Source: an uncultured Lachnospiraceae bacterium (GTDB lineage Bacteria > Bacillota > Clostridia > Lachnospirales > Lachnospiraceae). Taken from it: a stretch of DNA of 64,000 bases. Below the pieces are notes generated by a model that saw only the letters and a list, made by a program, of their open reading frames with translations, did not search any database and was not told where the DNA came from. The stretch lies in the NCBI GenBank assembly GCA_902801515.1, contig CADCII010000018.1:18319-82318 (forward strand), in the 5' to 3' direction. Position numbers and translations under genes: made by a program. Shown in pieces: positions 18,401-23,486 of this stretch; within the stretch, counting starts at the first letter, position 1; each line of letters opens with the position of its first letter.

Positions 18401-19253
18401 CTGCACCATCCACCGGTTTCCACGCAACCGTATACGGCTCGCCATATTCCAGATCGTCATCGGACGTGATTACAGGAGCAGGAGCCGCTTCACCGTTCAT
18501 GTCATATACAAACGAATATTTCTGCCATTCCTCATCTTCCGAAAGACGCAGGAAGAGTGAATCCTCCCAGACATCCTCTCTCTCATCCGGGCTGGCCCAC
18601 AGGGAAGCAGTCTGCACCCCTTCGTCATCTACCTTATAGTCATGCCAGCTCTCGAGACTCTGCAGTTCTGAACCATCAGGCACAGTATCTTCAAAGTCAC
18701 CCCAGCCGACCCAGATCTCATCCGATTCGGTGCCGGTGACTATGACATTCCCTATATAGGAGTACTTGCCCCGGTATACACCCTTATCATCAGGCTCTGC
18801 ATTGAAGATCTCAATCCGGACTGACGGAGCCTCTTCTCCGTCCGCAGCCTCGAGGATCTCCTCCTCATCCGAAAGGATCTCCTCCTCGCCTGTAAGAACC
18901 TGCTCTTCGTCTTCTTCCGGAATTCCGTCTTCGACGACCATAATCTCCGGATCTTCCTCTTCTTCATTAACAAGAAGATCTTCTATCTCGACGAGTTCCT
19001 GATCATCTGAAGAAAGATCTTCCCCGTCCGTCACTAAAACATCCGCCTCTCCGGCAGCACTCTCTTCAGGGCTTCCGGGGATATCTGCCTCCTGCAGTTC
19101 AGCACTCTCTTCCGGTACCTCTTCCTCCTGCATGACAAGCAGAGCCTCGCCATATTCCGGCTCGCCCGCAAGAGCGCCTGAGGGCACAGAGGTAAACAGA
19201 AGCGCTGCCACGGATACGGCAGCAAGGATACGTCTGGATCTGATATGCATCAT
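9495..19253 (-). CDS. Giant secreted multidomain surface protein (3252 aa)
   Basis: A signal peptide (residues 1-29, ending in ALA) is followed by a strongly acidic Glu/Asp-rich linker to about 150. From about 150 to 2550 come many beta-sandwich-like modules rich in Asp, Glu, Trp and Tyr. A larger unit recurs about every 430-470 residues, marked by I-x-A-V-R-F-F-D-G-Y variants near 818, 1288, 1711 and 2146, each followed by ...VRxGDxVxVTFTxxEYAxxYW. Residues about 2550-2910 hold Cys-containing repeats ending in GH, with CxxCG pairs (for example CEVCGEIL). About 2930-3070 resembles the BspA-type leucine-rich region (WSISDDGTLTIS, KIGSNAFAGL), and two Big_2-like Ig domains (TWTSSNTSVATVS-type) close the protein at about 3090-3252. 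No LPXTG, dockerin or S-layer motif is visible, so its attachment is unexplained. AGGAGG is 8 nt from the first of two ATGs. The role may be adhesion or glycan binding; this is inference. Confidence 0.9.
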   Translation of the reverse strand: MMHIRSRRILAAVSVAALLFTSVPSGALAGEPEYGEALLVMQEEEVPEESAELQEADIPGSPEESAAGEADVLVTDGEDLSSDDQELVEIEDLLVNEEEEDPEIMVVEDGIPEEDEEQVLTGEEEILSDEEEILEAADGEEAPSVRIEIFNAEPDDKGVYRGKYSYIGNVIVTGTESDEIWVGWGDFEDTVPDGSELQSLESWHDYKVDDEGVQTASLWASPDEREDVWEDSLFLRLSEDEEWQKYSFVYDMNGEAAPAPVITSDDDLEYGEPYTVAWKPVDGAAYYLLWWKFPNGLSIPKQIGGNETSCEVFDDYDMDWTSAYGEYEFWVESWVPGFAPAESEHVKKTIEAPEQSDDISFWAEGLEPDDENELTAMLYGHIEFKVEAPGADYVRFFDGRRSEQYWLDDEGYTQFGWNPDEEEVEEYVVYVQAYDSDDVLMGYRSLSFKVLTDSRIEDSITFRVTNEADDQGNIVVPRDGLVTLEVDPVSGVDFYCAYIDSEYGRADSHWVEANADGKTFISFPVAQIEADHEYQVRVYAIKVGAPRKDAENAADIYVGQRDSISDVIISMKDTYQVSEPLRIAAYFDNQDDLDENRLFMEVRIYEKTDYENEYWDEDWYDNRQGTDFRDDGYSISQSGDYVLTATVYQNVEDEEPEEIARAVHEFTVYAENGDLTVDYDPGIPAFFPEQEGYELTIPFPDEQVEWMNVKISEETDHGWDSICEDWRDYTEDHTFTFDTWEGQFINVEIWLHARGYNEKYIREEHIPVLLAEPSDQVCLTVKEFDEDSDEDKELTIPVNKGFDVTLTAEKPIQAIRVDAGDHWWYERDEFGPDNWYDSWYENGNRIMHDTSGGYRRPGTYRFYAQVLLEDSEDWITSNVIQITAQQFGEVGPFKITMEPDTVIRGEDVTVTFTEAEYAEEYWPNLWHDGEEEWDYDWSWDWAGDWTDGKRTAVLHTVGLPAGEYLISAEAAAEGRLGYCTDDRGRPALKLIVEDYPEEDLPASGILLQTDKTEIVTEEQVNISAYAPGAEWIEVYYDWPDEGWRTNSWGRDYIQDRQGYGRAGTYYLMARAWYPVLDDNGELLCETDENGEICYERDEDDNLLLDDDGNPRPMYQYYYRDSETITLTVAADSTLNPITLAEPVLPASLTAGRDLNFTITKPENAQRGHVFVNVDDWDDEDNLFSREFDYEDEQQTGIPVFLSWDELSDRGIHAGDSININVQAGAYGREGLDRNWKIPVVKEADEDVFISVEDESMVGEDGVINALVNQNVDLTVTASEGHEIQTVRFFGGYDFWDDEDPDEDGVFHAGPSYWEEGIYSVFAMVTFDSWPEDYEGEGDPRTWVYTDTLKIRTVKKGDVGSFTISLDQQEVNRGDKVKVTFTPAEYAEDYWIHDDYDWYWEDEENRIAVINTLGMGEGEYWIRGRASADGYEGRDSSAVKLTVKPMEDVSEGDVILLTQEDTVALSQRLHTGVYAPGALRVGFLLDGEPWHLDEDGNYCWGDGDCWTSYEDIWWEDAWEAGEHTLQGCAQFEEDGEWSYSDIQKVTVTCKGILEFDRSTLPANITAGSGDVSVTVKLPENAAAMNIQLHEDYRVDPEDEEDDGWRRDEIDEWFDLTEDKVITIPAENLTAGHQIRIDFQAWAIGYGRAEDGQTIPVTPQTGEGAVLVLDEEEGGFTPTEGEEGAYDVLVNQNIVFRVRPAAEDQKLAAVRFFDGYGYWEEGKAMQPDLDEYDYCFDENDHFFSIQRYGESETRRVFAEVLLEGSEEWFTTNAITIHAKATGKTGTYDFDFTRMDHEITVQRGDPVTLFFTESEYADNYWADAFSDDEEWRSFNPRCSCSGTTVTMLTVNLPAGEYVVFGRAGNNAPGWQWTESDSNIRLTVTEPEDDDIRVIVDSTELMTHENLTISVLAPGAKRIGIAQDGWRHDLQDGDGEYQWDDTGDNWSGDFISWDNPGTYEVIAYAQYEDDGDWVSSDPVKITVLADGHVALDTSQIPFSVPAGQEVSFTVPWPEGDGVQYLGYDISVQPSSEGGAEYHIKRSDNTEGDAEISFTTGTVEYEDGEETKNYTIQVGDVIHLDLWAGGLGYEHLHIDLNIPVVNEAADTVSLSAVDEYGESLLANGTVSIVPNKQVRFIVSPGEGHTLTAVKFFDGYGYRENGDAIVREDERYYEDGRFFAWQGYGDPGQKTVFAMALLDDSEEWVSTNQIDVTVTSAGPAEPRDVTVPGYNLVREDTVITVEDPGEAWYHLSISTDQGGYWHNVLDYQYGDNRTDNNDGKIFLEGDAIAFSGQSDGGRPYGDLTLTIPAGVLDAGTYELNVDFAAEGFENNSVHRIFQIVEEPSVTLSTQKSRYTYGDAIELTITAPFADSVVLKKAGSDGEEDETLETWYASDPDVDVEHIAYSWIADEVRNDVTFYVEATFFDGSENCNDEVTLRIKSLGPAPEPTVIVPETLDEGEDLNVKFTDIPDGVSCNVEIYCQGDDSPLLSGSTEFDNLFTLAYTQAEIYRVTVEYGISGYDDGCLEYEVVVNHVYQAEFTWNDDGDDPSCTAEITCAKCLDINDTINEEDIEIRETERTEPTCKKAGSVTYTALVEYEEQTFENSKVYVLAATGHTPENMDAEEPTCTEPGYTAGTVCEVCGEILSGREVIPAQGHSWNDWTIEVDYEDNSADAVRYCDNCDEEIREEAAVTIETTAEPTCTADGEITYTAAYEPDDGKPLSETWTETISKLGHEWSKFEPDPERPATCDKAGWSISTCSRCGRKRDKNIPKLGHNWGEVTYTWAKDNSTVTATRVCANDKAHEHDETETAKVTSEVTIPATCDTIGKTTYTSKAFTNPAFQVQTKTLEDVSALGHAWGEVTYTWAEDNSTVTATRICANNSDHKETETVDVTGEVTTPATYTQMGKTTYTSADFTNQAFEQQTRTETDVPKKSASDTADENLAWSISDDGTLTISVADGAATGATKDEYTDEDPAPWIEAAKALGVTKIVVAEGVTKIGSNAFAGLDNVEDVSLPKSLEEISPTAFDDKTVSEASFSFAGTNEQWKSMTEGTALADKDVSTVHEHTWSEWKTVSKATIFKAEQQKRTCSGCGKSETRSNGKKLRATIRLSAISGQIAAGKKVQIAAQILPGNVKNYPLRWTSSNTSVATVSATGLVSVNKKAGGKSVVITAIAVKKIKISGKKTAKAGKSVKLKAKVTTTKGKANKKLQWTSSNTAWATVAANGKVTTKAAGKGKKVTITAMATDGSGKKKTFKIKIK

Positions 19254-19353
19254 CTGATTGTCCTCCTGTATATCTGATCTGTCTGACTGTGAAACTGTAC
19301 ATCTCCGGTCCGCCTCTCATGGCTGTTCCAAGGCCGGTTGGAAATGTGTTTAA

Positions 19354-19383
19354 ACATGTGTATAATTAGGCACATGATAACAA
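19354..19383 (-). promoter_or_regulatory. AT-rich promoter region of the giant gene with nested palindrome
   Basis: CATGTG (19355-19360) and CACATG (19371-19376) flank TATAATTAGG, so a -10-like box is framed by inverted half-sites. TTGTTA on the minus strand (19378-19383) could be a -35, though the spacing to any TATAAT-like box is short. It lies about 100 nt upstream of the giant gene's ATG. The promoter call is tentative. Confidence 0.35.
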
Positions 19384-19384
19384 A

Positions 19385-19431
19385 ATAAAAACGCCAAAAG
19401 GTATGCAGGCTGCATACTTTTCAGCGTTTTC
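19385..19431 (-). terminator. Terminator of the kinase operon, containing the GTATGC-N5-GCATAC palindrome
   Basis: On the minus strand AAAACGC...GCGTTTT is an outer stem and AAAAGTATGCAG pairs with the TGCATACCTTTT side inside it. This is followed by GTTTTTATTTTG, a fitting U-tract 38 nt after the kinase stop. The inner part is GTATGC-N5-GCATAC (19401-19417), the same palindrome with the same 5-nt gap as at 21696-21712. It may therefore be both a terminator and a protein-binding site upstream of the giant gene. Confidence 0.65.
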
Positions 19432-19468
19432 TGATATTTGTTTTCCGCACTGGAATTACCCGTTGTCT

Positions 19469-21193
19469 TCACCCGATATTGACTGAAAACTGAACTTCTC
19501 CGAGTTCATTTACCAGAGGTCGAAGATCTTCACTGATTGTAATGCTCTGAAGCTGCGGAAGCTGAAGGAGCACGCTCAGATCATCGGCAGGTACGGCGAC
19601 TAGATTCAGTATCTTCAGTCCCGTATGGGCTGCCAGCGGAGACAGATCCGTCACTGCTGTGTGCGCGATGTCCAGTTCCTCCAGGCGGGCAACATCGTCC
19701 AGCACATGCAGATCGCTCAGGCCTGTCCAGGCAAGGTGAAGTGACAGGATGCTCTTCCCGCCAAGGTAGTCATAACTCTGCGTCGGATTGGACAGATCCA
19801 GATAATCAAAATTGCCCAGGTTTTCGATCGCCTGCGGATCGTAGGTTCTCACATCACACAGATCCAGAAATGCGAGGTTCGGACAGCTTTGAAGAGGCGA
19901 TATATCCGTCACGGGGTTGTCATTGATGCCCACCGAAGTCAGCCGGTCCATGTCTGACAGCACAGAGATATCCGTAATATAGTTGTGCTTGAACTCAACC
20001 TTGCTCAGCTGCTTCATTGATGCAAGGGCGGAGATGTCTTCCAGCTCCTGGGCAACGATACAGACCTGTTCCATGCCTGTCATCTGTGTAAGTTCGTCCA
20101 GTGTCTGCAGACTTCCCCGGGTACTCCTGCCGTCGGCATACCACTGGTTGATTGCCGGATAAAAACTGTCCGGATCCGGATAGGCCTTGTCCGCCACTAT
20201 ATAGACCGCAGTTACGGAAGGCAGCATATCCTCTGTCAGTCTGTCCCCCTCTTCCAGTCCCAGGTTCAGCCGCACAGCGCTTTCCAGAAGCGGATCTGAA
20301 AAAGTAACTTTCTTCCTGCTCATCTTCGGGAGAAGCACCGCACAGACAACAGCGGCGCATAAGACCCCTGCTGCCAGCAGCCCCCACAGGATGCCTTTAC
20401 TTCTGCGTCCGCCGGACTGTTTCTGTCCGAGTGCTTTTTTGAACTGGGCTGCACTCTCATACCGTTCTCTGGGATCAAATGCAGTGCACCGGACAAGAGC
20501 TTTTTTGAGAGGTGTATCTGTATCCTCCGGAGGAGCAGCCTTTCCAGTGAGCATCCAGGACAGCAGTATTCCCAGAGAATACAGGTCTGACCGTGCGTCG
20601 GTCTGAGCGAAACCGTACTGCTCAGGCGGGGCGAAGCCCTGCGTCCCGAACGGAACCGTATCCATATCCGTATCACGATCCGTGATAACGCGGGAGATTC
20701 CGAAATCGATTAGCACGGCGCATCCGTCCGGACGGATGATCACATTCTGTGGTTTAATATCGCGATGGATAACGGGCGGCGTAAGGCTGTGAAGGATCTT
20801 CAGCTCGTCGCACAGCTGCATACCTGTCCGGATCACGTCTTCTTCGCTGAAATGTGTATGCTTTGCAAGTTCTTCCAGAGTTTCACCTTCCACATACTCC
20901 CGAAGAACACACCTCATGTACTCATTCCGGTATTCTGCCACAAACCTGGGAAATGGGTCCTCGCTCAGTTTCCGGAGGGCTTCGGGTTCGGCCCGGTCAT
21001 AGAACGGGCCTGTCGCAAGGTGGCATTTCACGACATACAGCCTGTCGCTCTCCCTGTCCTTTGCCAGCAGTGTCCTGGTATCGTCCTGTTCACTGAAGCA
21101 TTCCAGCAGTTCGCACCTGGCCAGAAGCGGAGCGGGGTATTCATTTTCATCAGGCAGCTGTGCCGTGAATTCGATGTCTGTTCCTTCCAGCAT
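19469..21193 (-). CDS. Membrane Ser/Thr protein kinase with extracellular leucine-rich-repeat-like sensor
   Basis: The cytosolic kinase domain spans about 28-260. The catalytic Lys is K56 (VVKC), the catalytic loop is HRDIKPQN with D145, the metal-binding motif is DFG (163-165) and APPEQYG lies at 188-194. A single membrane helix (about 267-288) follows a basic stretch. The outside part (290-574) starts like the cap of internalin-type proteins and continues as short leucine-rich repeats built on DISxLxxMxxLxxVxFxxNxI, with 7-8 recognisable units. No PASTA domain is present. It is 12 nt behind the small DNA-binding-like gene, so the pair forms an operon: an outside signal read by the repeats would alter phosphorylation inside. 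Substrates are unknown. Confidence 0.9.
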   Translation of the reverse strand: MLEGTDIEFTAQLPDENEYPAPLLARCELLECFSEQDDTRTLLAKDRESDRLYVVKCHLATGPFYDRAEPEALRKLSEDPFPRFVAEYRNEYMRCVLREYVEGETLEELAKHTHFSEEDVIRTGMQLCDELKILHSLTPPVIHRDIKPQNVIIRPDGCAVLIDFGISRVITDRDTDMDTVPFGTQGFAPPEQYGFAQTDARSDLYSLGILLSWMLTGKAAPPEDTDTPLKKALVRCTAFDPRERYESAAQFKKALGQKQSGGRRSKGILWGLLAAGVLCAAVVCAVLLPKMSRKKVTFSDPLLESAVRLNLGLEEGDRLTEDMLPSVTAVYIVADKAYPDPDSFYPAINQWYADGRSTRGSLQTLDELTQMTGMEQVCIVAQELEDISALASMKQLSKVEFKHNYITDISVLSDMDRLTSVGINDNPVTDISPLQSCPNLAFLDLCDVRTYDPQAIENLGNFDYLDLSNPTQSYDYLGGKSILSLHLAWTGLSDLHVLDDVARLEELDIAHTAVTDLSPLAAHTGLKILNLVAVPADDLSVLLQLPQLQSITISEDLRPLVNELGEVQFSVNIG

Positions 21194-21205
21194 TCCAATG
21201 TCTCC

Positions 21206-21646
21206 TTAGTTTCTCAGACTCCCCAGCAGTGAAAACCCATATCTGGACAACAGTTCCTGCGTATCCAGGACAGAGGCTCCTCTTCTGAGACAATACAGAA
21301 TCACCGCTTCCCTCTTAAGGCGGGGATATAATTCACTCTTGCCGGCCGAACGAAGGAGTTTCTGGGTTTCCTCTACCCCCAATTCCATGCCCAGAGCCAG
21401 CTGGATCACCTTGTCCCTGGAAGGACGCCGTACGCCGCTGAACAGCTGATGACCGTAAGTCCGGTCGATCTCAGCACGAAGGATAACCTGCTCCGGGACA
21501 AGCCCCCGCTCTTCGCACAGGCTCCTGATCATCTGGTCAAATCCCGCCGCCTGCATATTATGCTCATTTTGCTCCAGAAATGCATCCAGATGCTTTGTTT
21601 TGAATAAACGCTTCATCAAGGTGCTGGTATTAATCTTCTCCGCCAT
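21206..21646 (-). CDS. Small helix-turn-helix-like protein paired with the membrane kinase
   Basis: This all-helical protein of about 146 residues has a stretch PSRDKVIQLALGMELGVEE that resembles the recognition part of an XRE-type domain, here embedded in a longer helical protein. I do not recognise a named family. GGGAGG lies 7 nt before the ATG at 21646, which I prefer to an upstream in-frame start at 21670. It is the first gene of the kinase operon. A palindrome matching one in front of the giant gene lies about 50 nt upstream, so autoregulation and control of the giant gene are plausible. It could also be a direct kinase substrate. Confidence 0.6.
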   Translation of the reverse strand: MAEKINTSTLMKRLFKTKHLDAFLEQNEHNMQAAGFDQMIRSLCEERGLVPEQVILRAEIDRTYGHQLFSGVRRPSRDKVIQLALGMELGVEETQKLLRSAGKSELYPRLKREAVILYCLRRGASVLDTQELLSRYGFSLLGSLRN

Positions 21647-21668
21647 GGCAAGCCTCCCTTTGCATTTC

Positions 21669-21712
21669 AATATAGCATAGTAAAGGGAAGAACAAGTATG
21701 CTGTTTGCATAC
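21669..21712 (-). promoter_or_regulatory. Promoter and candidate operator of the regulator-kinase operon
   Basis: On the minus strand TTGTTC (21690-21695) and TATATT (21669-21674) form a -35/-10 pair with a short 15-nt spacer. Directly upstream is GTATGC-TGTTT-GCATAC (21696-21712), followed by more GCATGC-like half-sites to 21724. The same GTATGC-N5-GCATAC occurs at 19401-19417. Confidence 0.55.
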
Positions 21713-21761
21713 ATATGCATGCTACCGAGGCAAATACTTTCCAGTTCGATCCATCACTCTG

Positions 21762-21802
21762 GAAAAAAACAGGGTTTTCAACCCTGAGGTCAAAAACCCT
21801 GT
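21762..21802 (-). terminator. Rho-independent terminator of gdhA
   Basis: ACAGGGTTTT and AAAACCCTGT form a perfect 10-bp stem (21769-21802), followed on the minus strand by TTTTTTT. It lies about 100 nt past the gdhA stop, beyond the short repeats. Confidence 0.8.
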
Positions 21803-21821
21803 CTTACCGCTGATATAGATT

Positions 21822-21881
21822 TGTGAACAAGTGCCTGTCACTTGTGCAGTCACTTGTGCAATGTGAACAAGTGCCTGTCAC
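21822..21881. repeat. Two direct copies of a 20-bp TGTGAACAAG...TGTCAC repeat
   Basis: TGTGAACAAGTGCCTGTCAC occurs at 21822-21841 and identically at 21862-21881, 40 nt apart, between the gdhA stop and its terminator. The reverse complement, with one or two changes, occurs twice at 26135-26180. Related partial forms (CACTTGTGCA) lie between the copies. Confidence 0.8.
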
Positions 21882-21899
21882 CTGTTCAACCTGTTCTGA

Positions 21900-23249
21900 T
21901 CAGAACAGGCCCTGTGCCATCATGGCGTCTGCGACTCTCTCGAAGCCTGCGATGTTGGCGCCTGCCACCAGGTTGTAGCCCAGTCCGTTGCGTTCTGCTG
22001 CCTGTACGCTGTTCTCATAGATGGTGTCCATGATGCGGTGCAGCTGCCTGTCTACTTCGTCTGCTGTCCAGAAGAGGCGCTCGCTGTTCTGGCTCATCTC
22101 CAGTCCGCTGGTTGCAACGCCGCCGGCATTGACTGCCTTGGAGGGTGCAACGATCATATCCGGCTGTTCCATCAGATAGCGGAGCGCATCGTTGGTGGTC
22201 GGCATATTTGCGACTTCGATGTAATAGCGGACCTTGTTGGCGACGATCTTCTCGGCGCTGTCCATGTGCACGTCGTTCTGCATCGCGGACGGCATGATGA
22301 TGTCTGCTTTCACGCCCCACGGTTTCTCGCCTGCATGGAATTCAGCTCCGAACTTGTCTGCGTAATCCTGTACTTTGTTGCGTCCGGAATTTCTCATCTC
22401 GACCAGGTAGTCGATCTTCTCCGGTGTATTGACGCCGTCCGGATCATAGACATATCCGTCCGGACCGGACAGTGTGACGACCTTCGCTCCGAGCTCTGTT
22501 GCCTTCTTGCAGATGCCCCAGGTTACATTGCCGAAGCCTGCGCATGCGATGGTCTTGCCGGCCAACTGTTCTCCATCATGCTTCAGGACATTTTCCAGAT
22601 AGTAGACGGAGCCGTATCCTGTTGCCTCCGGGCGGATCAGGCTGCCGCCGTAGGAGAAGCCTTTTCCTGTAAATGTTCCGTTCTCGAAGTTGCCTTTCAG
22701 CCTGCGGTACTCACCGAACATGTATCCGATCTCTCTGCCGCCGACTCCCATATCTCCTGCCGGGACATCCGTGTCCGGGCCGATGTAGCGGTACAGCGCC
22801 TGGATGAAGGACTGGCAGAAGCGCATGATCTCATCATCACTCTTGCCGGTGGGATCGAAATCCGCTCCGCCTTTGCCGCCGCCCATGGACAGGCCGGTCA
22901 GGCTGTTTTTGAATGTCTGTTCAAAAGCGAGGAACTTCATGACGCTCGGGTTGACGTTCTTCTGGAAACGAAGGCCGCCCTTGTACGGTCCGATCGCTCC
23001 GTTGAACTGGCAGCGGTATCCGTTCTGCGTATGCGCAAAGCCCTTGTCATCCTGCCATACGACGCGGAAAGAGAACATTCTCTCAGGCTCCACCATACGG
23101 CCGAGCAGGTCCACCTTCTCATATTCCGGATGGCGCTCCACTACCGTATCCAGTGAGGAGAGTACTTCCTCAACGGTCTGGCAGAATTCCGGCTGGTACG
23201 GATACTTTGCATTGACTTTTCCGATCACTCGCTCAATATAACTGTTCAT
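21900..23249 (-). CDS. gdhA: Glutamate dehydrogenase (hexameric, probably NADP-dependent)
   Basis: The 449-residue enzyme interconverts 2-oxoglutarate plus ammonia and glutamate. The substrate-binding region is GPYKGGLRF (88-96), the catalytic Lys is K126 in GGGKGGADFDP, and PAGDMGVGGREIGYMFG follows. The Rossmann motif GFGNVTWG lies near 235 and NAGGVATSGLEMSQN near 375. Length and motifs fit the bacterial 50-kDa class. It stands alone on the minus strand, with its own leader and terminator, and diverges from the PEP/pyruvate-binding gene. It could supply glutamate for proB or the aminotransferases, but that is general metabolism rather than a cluster link. Confidence 0.96.
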   Translation of the reverse strand: MNSYIERVIGKVNAKYPYQPEFCQTVEEVLSSLDTVVERHPEYEKVDLLGRMVEPERMFSFRVVWQDDKGFAHTQNGYRCQFNGAIGPYKGGLRFQKNVNPSVMKFLAFEQTFKNSLTGLSMGGGKGGADFDPTGKSDDEIMRFCQSFIQALYRYIGPDTDVPAGDMGVGGREIGYMFGEYRRLKGNFENGTFTGKGFSYGGSLIRPEATGYGSVYYLENVLKHDGEQLAGKTIACAGFGNVTWGICKKATELGAKVVTLSGPDGYVYDPDGVNTPEKIDYLVEMRNSGRNKVQDYADKFGAEFHAGEKPWGVKADIIMPSAMQNDVHMDSAEKIVANKVRYYIEVANMPTTNDALRYLMEQPDMIVAPSKAVNAGGVATSGLEMSQNSERLFWTADEVDRQLHRIMDTIYENSVQAAERNGLGYNLVAGANIAGFERVADAMMAQGLF

Positions 23250-23397
23250 CTCATTTCCTCCATAGAAAATAAATCAGATTCTATCCGATCTGACTCCAGT
23301 ACACTCTGCGACAATCGAAACAACTCACAAAAAACAACAAATCAAAACAACACTTTGCGATATATGGAAAAACAACTCTTCACGATGTATAATCATC

Positions 23398-23434
23398 TCA
23401 GTCTGAAGGGCTTATAAATGCCCTGAAAGACTGA
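23398..23434. promoter_or_regulatory. Nested inverted repeat in the divergent gdhA / PEP-binding gene spacer
   Basis: TCAGTCT (23398-23404) pairs with AGACTGA (23428-23434), and inside AGGGC pairs with GCCCT around TTATAAAT. It lies midway in the 237-nt spacer between two divergent genes. It could be an operator shared by both or a leader structure. No clear promoter pair could be fixed. Confidence 0.4.
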
Positions 23435-23486
23435 ATAATCATACCTCTATTATTATAGCACGCAGTCTGACAGATGAGAAGAATAT

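Noticed and set aside
22038-23156. Long rightward open frame opposite gdhA
   Set aside because: Antisense shadow; gdhA has all catalytic motifs and its own terminator.
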